Positions 44,801 to 54,921 of a stretch of 64,000 nucleotides of DNA are shown here, one piece after another. The translations under genes were made by a program, and so were the position numbers. Location: positions 18,501 through 82,500 of the forward strand of contig JAMKCH010002883.1 in assembly GCA_023653785.1 (NCBI GenBank), given 5' to 3'. The notes under the pieces are model-generated. The model did no database searches and was not told where the DNA came from. It saw only the letters and a program-made list of their open reading frames with translations. This stretch comes from Ophioderma brevispina (Eukaryota; Echinodermata; Ophiuroidea; Amphilepidida; Ophiodermatidae). Every line of letters begins with the position of its first letter. Position 1 is the stretch's first letter.

Positions 44801-44820
44801 AAAAAAAAAAAAAAAAAAAA
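44801..44820. other. Probable assembly gap filler (20 A)
   Basis: The other allele has CCGGACCT without A residues, and the right flank begins AATTAATG. Exactly 20 surplus A remain. Confidence 0.8.
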
Positions 44821-45092
44821 AATTAATGCCCAAGCTATCCAAAAAAGAACCCCAAGAACATAGAAAGATAATATGCTATGAAATCATGTCTTAGAAAACA
44901 CCACAGACTCTTATTGGGAATTTCAACAGAGTAAGAATGATCTGCAGGACAAAGCTTGTGAATTGGTAAATACTGAATATATAGAAAAGAAACTACAAGG
45001 AGTATGAAGCAGATTTTAACAATAGGCACCATCTTGCATTGAGCATCATTAATGATGTTAATGGCAGAAAGAAAGCAAGAAATGGAATATTA

Positions 45093-45628
45093 CGAGGGGT
45101 GATTGATAAGTTCTAGGCCTAAGGTAGAAAGAGATATGCTACAAAGTTCAATTTACACTGTCTACAGTTTCATTCTTCAAATGCAAATTCCAGAAGTTTC
45201 ATGTGTATATCTGTTCTATTTTTTAACTTGCAGGTAATCAAACATTGAGCGTTTTGCCGGACCTATTGAAGCAATTACGCGAGAAAATTAAAAAGTTGAG
45301 GAAAGGAAAGCTGACATCGGGGGTGTCTTCCATCATGACAATGCCGCAGTCCATAAGTCTGTGGTAGCCATGACTGCAATCCATCAGTGTGGCTTCAATC
45401 TGGTAGAACATCCAGCCTATTCACCCCCGATTTGGCACCGTCTGACTACTATCTCTTCCCAAAGATGAAAAAGGAACTCCTCAACTCTTTAATTTTCTCG
45501 CGTAATTGCCTCAATAGGTCCGGCAAAACTCTCAATGTTTGATTACCTGCAAACTTCTGGAATTTTCATATGAAGAATGAAACTGTAGACGGTGTAAAAT
45601 AGGCTTAGAACTTATCAATCACCCCTCG
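45093..45628. mobile_element. Complete 536-bp mariner deletion derivative
   Basis: Perfect outer ends CGAGGGGTGATTGATAAGTT and AACTTATCAATCACCCCTCG are flanked by TA at 45091-45092 and 45629-45630, the canonical mariner target. Sub-terminal inverted repeats GTAATCAAACATTGAG (45235) and its complement (45530) enclose a transposase scrap. The element is inserted between retrotransposon codons GILR and GNTKEE. Confidence 0.92.
45320..45485 (+). pseudogene. Mariner transposase fragment
   Basis: Reads GVFHHDNAAVHKSVVAM, then HQCGFNLVEHPAYSP, with a frameshift before the SDYYLFPKMKKELL part. HDN and the following D-containing block are the second and third catalytic positions of mariner transposases. 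The fragment is too short to be active. It runs in the opposite orientation to the fragment at 29430-29660 relative to the element ends. Confidence 0.85.
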
Positions 45629-47740
45629 TAAAGGGCAACACCAAAGAAGAACGATTAAGCAAAATTTTGGCATGCTCATTTCAAAAAGTTTCTTGGGAAC
45701 CCTCCACAAGTTACAAAAGTGGATGAGGAAACCCCAGCGATGTTTGAAGAACTGCCCATAAGAACTGATTGTTTTGATGAGGAAGAATACATGAAGGCAA
45801 AGAATGCTATCAAAGAAGGTAAAAGTTATGGAGAGAGGATTGAATTCCACCTGAAATCCTAAAACGATGCAATATTGATGAAATCATTCTTGACTTCTGC
45901 AACCAAGCTCTTCTTAGTCGACACAAACCAAACTAGTGGTAACATTATAAATCTCATCCCAGTACCCAAGAGTGGTGATCTTAGCCTCACAGCCAATTAA
46001 AGGGATAAGTCTAAGCTCAATTGTTGCCAAAAACATACACAATAGATGCTATCAAACAGAATCAGACCACACTTAGATTGAAAAGCTTAGGCCAAATCGG
46101 TGTGGCTACAAAGAAAAGCGGTCCACCATTGAACGGATTCTGGCATTGAGAAGAATCATTGAGGGCATAGGAGAGAAAAATCTCCCTGCAATAGTAAACT
46201 AAACCTTCATCGATTTCAAAAAGCTTTGGATACCGTCCATAGGGTCAAAATTATAAAAATTCCGAAAGCCTAAGACATCCCGGATGTACGAATCAATGCA
46301 TTTGAGGACACCTATCAAGGCACCAGGTCAATAGTAGTAATGATGGTGATACTGATGGGTTTGAAAATACTGGCAGGAGTACTCCAAGGCGACACATTAG
46401 CACCATACCTATTCATAATAGTCCTTAATTATTGTCTTAGATCTGCTATCGGGGCAACGATGAAAGGCTGGGTTTTAATATTACACTAAGAAAAAACCGA
46501 CGTGTTTGTCCTTTGAATGTAACCGACTTCGATTTTGCAGATGACATTGCGCTTCTGTCAGATACAGCTGCACAACACAAGAACTGCTTAGCAATGTTGA
46601 GAATGCAGCACTATGTGGGTCTACACATGAATGCAAAGAAAACCCAATTCATGGCATTCAACCAGCCAACATGTGTAGATATCAAGGCAGTAGATGGCAG
46701 CCTGCTAGAGGAAGTAAACGACTTCAAATATCTGGGATCTTTGGTCAGAAACAACCCAGCAGGATGTCAAAGTAAGGAAGGCACTGGCATGGAAAATAAA
46801 ATGTTAAAAATTTGGAGGTCAGCCTTGCCAAGACACTCTTCCAAGTAGACGAGTATTGGAACTCCAAAAAATGGCTTATTTTAGGAGTTCAATAGTCCCA
46901 CCCTACATACACCTACATCCTACATCAATGGAAAGCTTATTATGTCTACTTTCAGATTAGTCATGATGTGAAATTGCCTATGTGGGCCGAAGGTGGTTTT
47001 TGGTTCATTTAGGTCCAAAAACATACATTTAGGGGCAAAAAATGATTTTTGAGATATTGGTATTTTTGACATCTATATTACATGCCCCCATCTATGTAAG
47101 TAGGTTTCGAACATATATTGCGTCCCAGAAGCGCATAATAAGCTTCTAAAGTTTGTAAAATATACAGTAAGTATAGGCGATATTGTGTGAAAATATACGT
47201 TTTTCTCAAATTCATGTTTCTAAAACCTGAAAAAATAGTTAAACTTTAGCTACACATTCAAAACATCCATGTTTTATGCTCTAAATTTAGCTGAAAATAC
47301 TTGAAATACCATTGGCATTCAGTTTAGGTATAATGTTGACATGTCAAATTGGGCCAATTTAGTCAAAAGCATCTTCATCCATCATTCATCAAAATGATTT
47401 TATAAGAACACACCAAATGCTCAAGTCCACCAAAATTGCAAAAAGTATAATTAATTGCCAAAAAAATATAATTGACATATTTGGGACCAATTACTATGCA
47501 TGGAAGCTATTGTATCAATCAATATTGGCAAAAAGCATGACTATTTTGTTCATGGATGATCTATTTGGGACCACGGTCCTTATTTTCCGCCCCTTCCCTT
47601 TTCTTTCTCGGGTACGACCCCCTGTCTGTCCTCTTTGCCTTCTCCATTTTATTTCTCTCAATTTTCCTTTTTTTTTATTGTTTCCACTCTTATATATATT
47701 TAAATGAATGCCTCTTACCATGTTTCTCTTACTATCCTAC

Positions 47741-48460
47741 TGTTACTACAACTAGATAAATTTTTGAGATACAACTGAGAAATTAAAGCTAATTAATTAT
47801 TAATTGCAATTTGTTAGAATTAATAAGCATTTCAATTGTGATTGACATATTAACCATTTCATATATTGCTACTACATCTAATTAAGACGAATATTTTAGA
47901 CTGCAACCACACCACAACATAAATATTTAAGGTCTAAAATATTCTCATAAGATTATTACCAACATGTTTGAGCCTGTTAATACAACTAGATAAATTTTTG
48001 TTTGAGATACAAACTGAAAATCAGCTAATTAATTATTAATTGCAATTTGTTAGAATTTAATAACGCATTTCAATTGTGATTGAATATTAAACATTTTCAT
48101 ATATTGCTACTACATCGATATTAAGACGAAGAATTTTAGACTTCAACCACACCAACAACATAAAATATTGCTGCAAGTCTAAATATTTTCATATAATATT
48201 AATTACCAACATGTTTGAGCCTGTTACTACAACTAGTAAATTTTTGAGATACAACTGAGAAATAAAGCTAATAATTATTAATTGCACACTTTGTTAGAAT
48301 ATAATATAAGCATTTCAATTGTGATTGACATATTAACCATTTCATACATTGATATACATCGATATTATGGAGAATATTTTAGACTTCAACCACACGGCAC
48401 ACATACATATTGAAGTCTAAAATTCTTCATATATTAATTACAACAGTTTGAGCTTAGTCT
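47741..48460 (+). repeat. Satellite-like tandem repeat, three units of ~234-247 bp
   Basis: Units begin TGTTACTACAACTAGATAAA at 47741, 47975 and 48222. Each holds TTAATTGCAATTTGTTAGAA, CATTTCAATTGTGATTGA, ATTTTAGACT and ACCAACATGTTTGAGC. The third unit is the most diverged. Confidence 0.9.
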
Positions 48461-48586
48461 TCATGTTACATCTATATTTTAGCACTTTACAATGAAATAT
48501 GGAAAATTGAAATGAACATGCAGGACCGGGCCATAGCAAGGGGATGCAAAGTGTGCGGCAGCCAACCAAATCACACAGACGCCAAT

Positions 48587-48953
48587 ACACTGTTAAAAAT
48601 TCCGTAAATTAAAAAACAGATTTTCCGTAATTTACGGAAAATCTGTTTTAGAAAACAATAAAAATAAAAAACAAAAAAACATAAAAAATAGCTACAAAAT
48701 GTTAATTTCGGAAAATATTCAAAAAATTCTGGCAGCCAATTATTTCCTGACTTTTTTTTTTGGTTCGTAATTTTAATTACGGAAAAATTTCTGTAAAAAT
48801 ATCATATTTTTTTTTCCTAATATGAGACAAATTCTGTAAAATTACTGTCAAAGTTCGTTAATTGACAGAAATTTCTGTAAATTTACCCTAAAAATGACTG
48901 GAAAGTACTGTGCCAGAAATTTCCGTAATTTACGGACATTTTTTTACACAGTG
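48587..48953 (+). mobile_element. CACTGTTAAAAA-type miniature element
   Basis: Starts CACTGTTAAAAATTCCGT after TA and ends TTTTTTTACACAGTG. Its interior is CCGTAATTTACGG palindromes and ACTGGAAA...GTGCCAGAA. It is the reverse complement of 37469-37822. Confidence 0.85.
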
Positions 48954-49469
48954 ATACATAGAAATGCATCAAAAATGGGCTATTTTAAACCATTTGTCAT
49001 TTATTTTGACTTACTAGAAAATTTGCATTTTAGACAAAAAAAAAGCCTCAGAGATAGAAAATTCATTTAAAAATAAAAGCGATCCCACATCGATATTTTT
49101 AACTATAAGGTGAACAGTCAAAATGGTTTGCATTGTTGACATACCATATGAACCAACTTACACAATTTGTATACTACAAAATAATATAATTTTAGGTATC
49201 TGTAATATACATAATCAGGAATGTAATATTTTCTCGCCTAACTTCTTTAGTGAAGAGGTTATGTCAAACATCGGATAAAAATACCAACATCTTTAAAAAA
49301 AGGATTTACATACATTTGAAGTCCCGGAGGGGGGAGATCACTTTCCATTGGACAAGGGGATATCATGCACGCCAAAGAAACACGTAAAAAGGGTATTTTT
49401 TTCAAGATTGTGCACGATGCATCCGTACGTGAAAACGGGCCAGCAAAAACACTGAATGTGGAAAAAAGG

Positions 49470-49660
49470 TATATTTTTCACACTGAAACCGGTGTAGAAG
49501 TAATTATAGTCCGGCGTACTCATAGCCGGGAAACAATGGTGATCAGTAGGGCAATCGATTCAGTGACTCTTCACGTAACATAGTTTCACGGCTTTATTCC
49601 GTTATCGTCGATGAGACACGGACTGTGGCTCCGCCGGACTATATCTGCTTTCACACCGGG
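49470..49660 (+). repeat. Foldback-family half element (TATAGTCCGG)
   Basis: ATTATAGTCCGGCGTACTCA, GGGCAATCGATTCAGTGACT, AGTTTCACGGCTTTATTCCG and GGACTATATCTGCTTTCACA match units at 54922-55208 and 62640-62960. Confidence 0.75.
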
Positions 49661-50189
49661 ACTTGAACTTACCATGATTAGGGTCCGATTGTGAACCTTA
49701 ATTTGGTATTAGTCATTCCGGTCATTATTTTGTGCAGGTAGTAAGCTATTCAGTACAGCCTACCGCAGAAACACATTTCATAGAAAGAAATGCTACCAAG
49801 AACCATTTGACAAAGATTGCCAATTACTTGTTGAGGGTAGGATTTTACACTTGCCATAATTTGCAACCCCCGGTGGTTCGCGATGATAACCACTGGCAAT
49901 GGCAATTGACCCCCCCCCGGGTCTGAAGCATAAAATATGGACATTTTGAAAAGGTAACTTAAGTTTTAAATTAAGTAGCTTTCATAAACATGATTTTGAG
50001 AAAAACATATTTACAGTAATATCACCTTCTTTGTATTTTTCTCTAAAACGGCTTATTTTGAAGTTCGAAGGCATGATATATTTTTAAAAAATTTACTATT
50101 ATAAGGAATGTTACATAGTGTTAAAAACACCATTATCTCAAAAATATTTTTTTAATTTCATTATTATTCAACAAAATTGATATTTTTGA
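49661..50189. other. Non-coding interior of the 4.1-kb element
   Basis: Nothing recognised apart from a poly-C tract at 49910. Confidence 0.4.
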
Positions 50190-51030
50190 CTAAAATGGCC
50201 CAAAATACCTTCAGTCCACTTGACATGTGTAAAATCAGAACTAAACTGAATGGTATTGCAGGTATTATTAGGTAAATTTAGAACAAAAAACATGACTGTT
50301 TTAAATGTTATGCAAAGGTTTAGGTCCTTTTCAGGTTTGGGAATCATAAATTTGAGAAAAATGACATTTTCACTCAAATTTCATATACTTAATATATTTT
50401 GGCAACTTTAGAAGCTTATCGTGAGCTTCTGGGACACACTATAGTTATGAAACCTTCTTGCATAGACGGGGCATGTTATATAGATGTCAAAAATATCAAG
50501 ATCTCAAAAATCATTTTTACCCAAAATTATGTTTTTGACTAAAACTAAAATGACCCAAAAAATCACTTTGGCTCATATTGGCAGTACCACATCATACCTA
50601 ATCCGAATGCCAATGGTAGATCAAGTATTTTCAGCTCAAGGTAGAGCATAAGCACAGGACGTTTTGTGTAAGCTAAACGTTTAACTATTTCTCAGGTGTA
50701 GGAAACTGAATTTGAGAAAAAAAAGTTATTTTCACCCAATAGCGCCTCGCCTATACTTACTGTATATTTTGTAAAGTTTAGAAGCTTATTGTGCGCTTTT
50801 GGGAACCACATTATCAACTTGAAAACCTATTTACATAGATGGGGCCTGTCTTATAGATGTCAAAAAATACAATATTTCCAAAATTCATTTTTGCCCAAAA
50901 AGTATGTTTTTGGCTAAAATGACCCAAAAAACCATCTTCTGCCAAAATGGCAATTTCACAATCATGCCTAATCTGACAGTAGACATAATAAGCTTTCCAT
51001 CGATGGATTATTGTAGGTGGGTGTAGGGTG
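50190..51030 (+). repeat. ~360-bp tandem repeat forming the right inverted arm
   Basis: The boundary AAAATGRCCCAAAA recurs at about 50193, 50548 and 50914. Each unit contains TAGAAGCTTATYGTG, CATAGAYGGGGC and ATAGATGTCAAAAA. The left arm (46893-47400) matches this repeat inverted. Confidence 0.8.
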
Positions 51031-51035
51031 GGACT

Positions 51036-51437
51036 ATTAATCGACTACATTGGTTGTGATGCTACTCGCCTAAAGCCACGGGTATTAGAAATGCGTCCTA
51101 TTATGGTTGTGAAACTGGACCATAACTGGGAAACTTAGAAAATCTCTGGATGGATGGCTAACGAGAATGCTTAGATCAGAATAATGTGAGGGGGAGACAA
51201 AACAAGGAACTGCAGTTTGAAGGATGATGAAAGAGCCAAAGGGGGGATAGTGTCTGAACTTGTCACCACGGACAAACCTTCACAAGGAAGAGAAGAGAAC
51301 CAAAGGAGTCTAGAGAAGAACATTATCTGGGATCTCCTTCAGGTGGAACTGGCTTCAGGGCAGGACCTCACTTCTGAGAGCCGTCATCAATGCCCGGCAG
51401 CAAATGTCGACGGATGTAGGTGAGTGAGTGAGTGATT
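51036..51437 (+). pseudogene. Retrotransposon 3' end, C-terminal ORF and TGAG tail
   Basis: Continues the element broken at 46892: YYGCETWTITGKLRKSL (one frameshift), DGWLTRMLR, and later LLRAVINARQQMSTDVG. This is the C-terminal region of the RT family at 43925-46892. It ends in GTGAGTGAGTGAGTGA (51422-51437), a simple-repeat tail, so the retroelement 3' end is here. Confidence 0.8.
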
Positions 51438-51516
51438 GCTTACATCATTTGTGGATTTTTACCTGTACAATTCTCATGAAATTATTTGTAAAAATGTTGG
51501 TAAAATCCCCTTCAAC
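51438..51516. other. Short spacer
   Basis: Nothing recognised. Confidence 0.4.
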
Positions 51517-51589
51517 AAGTAATTGGTTGGTTCGAACCGGGGACCTCATGATCTAAAGTCTGATGCTCTATCCAGTGAACCATTGTCTT
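51517..51589 (-). other. tRNA-like segment, resembling tRNA-Lys-derived SINE head
   Basis: The minus strand reads TGGTTCACTGG (A box), ATAGAGCATCAGACTTTAGA (as in tRNA-Lys) and GGTTCGAACCA (B box) at proper spacing. The anticodon stem is mismatched and the acceptor ends do not pair, so it is a derived or decayed copy. Confidence 0.6.
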
Positions 51590-51764
51590 ACTGACCAACG
51601 GGCATTCAAATTAGAATTTAAAGGATGGTTGAATGTTAAATGATTTTAAACTTGTATGTTATGGCCTTCATATCGACAGGATGAGGTAGTTGACATATTA
51701 AATAAAGTTAAGATAATTATTTGATACAAAAGAATGGAAAATGAAAACATTTTACCACACACTG
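51590..51764. other. Non-coding spacer
   Basis: Nothing recognised. Confidence 0.4.
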
Positions 51765-52380
51765 GGCTCAAAAATGGGCCGCCGGAAAGGCCCATGCATC
51801 CTGCATATGAGTAAAATAAACTCAGCCGGCCAATTGAAAAACCTACAATGCCCCCTGAGGAACCACTTAAAGGCCCAATAAAGAAACTCCATCATTGACC
51901 ATTGAAAACCTACCAATGGCCCCATTTGGGAAACCACTTAAAGGGGGGCTAAGTAACGAAGCCTATAAGTTACCATTGAACAAACTACACTGGCCCCATT
52001 TAGAAAGCCCATGTAATTCCCCTGCCACGAATTAACCATTAACCCACGTGAAAAAACCCAATTGGGCCCCACTGACCATTAACTTGGGGTTATAAAACCA
52101 ATGATTGGTAGCCCAGATTAATCCACATGGGACCAACACACGTAAGCCCAATAAACACCCATAATGTTGCCTACATGGGGCCATCAGGAATAGCCCACGT
52201 GATACCCATGTCCACCATGCTCCATACAAAACCCAACATGGGCCCAAGGAGGCATTAACCCATCATGGGTTACCCATTTCCAACCCACATGGGCCCCATT
52301 AGGAATAGACCACATAAAAACAAGGCCCACAAAAGCCCAGCTTACCCACACAAAACCCACATGGGCCCCCGCACGGCATG
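51765..52380. repeat. Degenerate GGGCC/ACCCACATGGG array
   Basis: About 600 bp are filled by loosely periodic variants of CCCACATGGGCCCCATT, CATTAACCCA and ACCACTTAAAGG. Many ATGGGCC/GGCCCAT palindromes occur at spacings of roughly 20-60 bp. It ends in CACATGGGCCCCCG. Open frames over it are by-products. Confidence 0.65.
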
Positions 52381-52608
52381 TTGGAGGGGCAGTTATTTCA
52401 ACACGTCAGAATTTTTTTAGAAGAAAAACGAGTATTCATAATACATTTGTTTACAGGTATCTAATGAAGAGACTGTCGTATAATCATTATTCTCGAGAGA
52501 GCACACACCTACATATTAAAGTGAGATTTTCGTTCAACGAACTTTTGGTACGAGTCCTTGACCTACCGTTCGTGCGCTATTTGCATGTTACAATGTACTT
52601 AATCTACT
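52381..52608. other. Non-coding spacer
   Basis: Nothing recognised. Confidence 0.4.
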
Positions 52609-52966
52609 CAGGGGCGTAATTCTTTTTGACACTTGGGGGGGATGGGGGTTGATGAAAGTTTAATGAATGAAATGGGGTTTGCTGAACAATCCATTCTACA
52701 ACATGTGCGGCAAAAAATTTGCCATTTCCAACCCTAAAGAAATATTAAATATAGTTTTAAATTGGAACAATGCGCGCGAAGCGCGTATAAATTTACCATT
52801 TTTTAAACTATTAAGTAAACATGTAGGTTTTCTTTTGGTCAAAAACACATGAATGGTCATCAACTTGGGGGGGGATCGTAATTGACCATCCCCCCCTGCT
52901 AGCCAAATCACAAAATATTGGGGGGGGGGATATATCCACCCCATCCCCCCGGGATTTACGCCTATG
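52609..52966 (+). mobile_element. hAT-like miniature element (copy A)
   Basis: CAGGGGCGTAATTC at the start and GATTTACGCCTATG at the end are imperfect inverted tips. The interior (GGGGGATGGGGGTTGATGAA, CGCGCGAAGCGCG, GGGGGATATATCCACCCC) matches 55567-55915 in reverse orientation. Confidence 0.8.
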
Positions 52967-53690
52967 GTATCTCTAGAAAGAATTAAACAGAACTGATAAC
53001 TGTGCCCCTTTTAAAAAATGTCACGAAACACTTCGTTGCGAGTATTAAGTGTAATGACTTCGTCCCCAATGACTAACGGCTTTTTTACAATTCTGTCATC
53101 TTTGGAGAATTAAGCCACGGCAGCATAAGCGCTATACTTTATAAGCTTGAAAAGTTTTCAAGTTAAGAAGCCGGCCGCGATAGCGACCCAGCAGCCGGCC
53201 TTGCAGAAGAAAATTCACCCGAATAGCCTCCGGCGATTTTACATGTTCATGCATGGGAAATAACAGCGGAATACCCATGTGCTGGCCTGCATGTTTTCGC
53301 GGGGTATTCCCTTTCTCTTTTTTGGTTTCCTTCACTGCAGCCATTTAACGCGACTAACTTTCGCCAAGTGGCCATGTTCCGTGTTGGAGTATGCCAAAGG
53401 ACGTACCAGGGTGAGCTTACAACAATACAACCACGCGAGAAGCCGAAGGCGGCGAAAAGACCGCTATGCAGCAAAGCACCAAAAAAAAACAACAACTATG
53501 TCACATTAAATCATGCAAATGTGTAAAATTTCGGTCCGATTCAGGGTTCAGAAAGGTTAATGAGCTGTAAACATCTCCATCTCACAAAGCTTTAATTTCT
53601 CGCCAGGAAAACAGACCTCTACTTCTATTAGTTTGTCATTTCTTCTTGCAGAATACAAGGCGGTTGCATCATCTATGCTTTGAATCTCTA
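52967..53690. other. Non-coding stretch
   Basis: Overlapping frames at 53247-53509 are on both strands and unrecognised. No repeat seen. Confidence 0.4.
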
Positions 53691-54034
53691 AGGTCGCGTT
53701 CATACTTCCACGCAACTGCTGTGCTGTGCAGTAATTTACACGGCTGGTCCGTCACTTCCGCTGCCTCCTAAATCGTTTACTGCAAGGTCATCCCAGGTCA
53801 CTGCAGGTCATGGGTTGCAGTGCTTTTGCAGAAACTTGCGGAAATGTGGCAATAGACTGCAGCACCACTGACTGCCAACCCCACTGCCATCTGCTGCAGC
53901 GCCAGGTTAAAATCATTTTAACTTCGTTGCAGTACTGCATTGCGTGCGTTTTGCAGTACTGCAAGTGATCGCAGTGACGATTTGGTAGGCTGCATGCAGC
54001 ACTGCACTGCAATGCAGTGAAGTTGAACGGACCT
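53691..54034. mobile_element. CTGCA-rich miniature TIR element
   Basis: AGGTCGCGTTCATACTTC at the left and GAAGTTGAACGGACCT at the right are inverted ends, flanked by TA (TAAGGTC...GACCTTA). The interior is crowded with GCAGTGCA/CTGCAG words. The tips and a TA/TAA target suggest a Harbinger- or mariner-type mobiliser. The family is uncertain. Confidence 0.65.
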
Positions 54035-54189
54035 TACGAGTCTTCATTGCATTGTACATCATTTTCCCTTGTTGCTTGACATGTTTTTGAATAATAATTT
54101 ACGATTTCTGAATTTCACACACCCTCGTATGGAAGGCACAACTAGAGTAGTATGCATGGAATAAAACATGGCCTGGTCGCTTCTATGAG

Positions 54190-54505
54190 ATTTTGGCCCG
54201 AAATATGCTCCAGGGACAATTCTGGTCCTGGAGGATAAATAATCTGGAAATAATCTAAGTCAAATATGCTCCAGGAGCAGATTATTGGATTATGCTACTG
54301 GAGCATACATAATCTGGACCCAAGTCAAATTTATGCTAAGGAGAATATTTGAAGCTTCAGGAGCATATTTGGAATATGGTGGATATTGCTCCTGGGGCAA
54401 TTTGAAATACACAAAGTCTAGGAGATTAGTAAAATATGCTTCTGGAGCAGTAAGAGAAATATTAAAGTCAAATAACTGCTCCAGGAGCATATTTGCCAAT
54501 GGCCG
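54190..54505. repeat. Array of ATATGCTCCAGGAGCATATT palindromes
   Basis: GCTCCAGG/CCTGGAGC and near variants occur about eight times in 315 bp, usually next to ATATTTG/CAAATAT, with AAGTCAAAT spacers. The full palindrome is best seen near 54260 and 54480. Confidence 0.7.
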
Positions 54506-54921
54506 TATCGACATGGTCTTATCGACATGTTGTTGTCATTAATAAATTTGTTGCAGGTAGCTCAAGTGAAATTTTACTTTACTTAGGCAATATGGAGGGA
54601 AAAAGTAGGTCGTGAACAATGCATGATTGCCATATGCACTTATGACCTTGAAAACGGGCGACCCACTATGTATTAAAAAACCCATATGGGGTGTACTCGA
54701 ACCAGGCTGTGCTGTTATAGTGGGGTGATTGGGAATTAATCTGAATAGCCAATTAATCATCCACACAGCTGCAAACCTTTAAAGCGAATACAATAATTAA
54801 GTAGTGGATGCACATTACACACTCGAATTCACACCATGAGCAGGCTTAAATGGCGCGCAAAAATCAAGTAGTTTACGCCGCTTCTGTAAAAGGAGATATG
54901 TCCGGCAGGAACCAGAATCAG
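54506..54921. other. Non-coding stretch
   Basis: Nothing recognised. Confidence 0.4.

Larger units (their letters stand above)
43925..46892 (+). pseudogene. Non-LTR retrotransposon: endonuclease C-term, linker and RT
   Basis: The element is 5'-truncated and reads, across frame changes: endonuclease end QLDYVLIRRKWRNSV and SIGSDHRIVTTKIRLSLR (SDHR carries the catalytic Asp-His of the APE nuclease); linker YDWSKLATDPDLHDRYTLEI; pre-RT SYGEDGIPPEILKRC; RT NLIPVPKSGDLSLTANY with RGISLSSIVAK, RSTIERILALRRIIEGI, TFIDFKKALDTV (first palm Asp), GVLQGDTLAPYLFIIVLNY and FADDIALLSD (Asp-Asp). VGLHMNAKKTQFMAF and DFKYLGSLV follow before the break at 46893. The C-terminus resumes at 51036. It is interrupted by a mariner (45093-45628) and inflated by a contig overlap at 44801-45262. 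Multiple frameshifts make it inactive. This is a different family from the one at 9240-12960. Confidence 0.9.
46893..51035. mobile_element. 4.1-kb element with long inverted ends inside the retrotransposon
   Basis: The left end AGTCCCACCCTACATACACC and right end GGTGGGTGTAGGGTGGGACT lie between TA dinucleotides. Inverted homology runs inward for about 450 bp (landmarks: AAAGCTTATTATG, ACATGCCCCCATCTATG, AAGCTTCTAAAGTTTG and their complements at 50560-51000). The retrotransposon reading frame stops at 46892 and resumes at 51060, proving insertion. The interior is non-coding and mosaic: a 240-bp satellite, a CACTGTT miniature element, a foldback half and a 360-bp tandem repeat. Its size without a transposase is unusual. 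Confidence 0.8.

Noticed and set aside
26973..44822. Long A runs as retrotransposition poly(A) tails
   Set aside because: Each lies at a suffix-prefix overlap and has a surplus of exactly 20 A, which fits a gap placeholder better than three independent tails.
53247..53509. Overlapping 70-82-codon frames on both strands around 53.3-53.5 kb
   Set aside because: Considered as a zinc-finger or THAP fragment, but cysteine/histidine spacing does not fit and neither strand has supporting splice sites.
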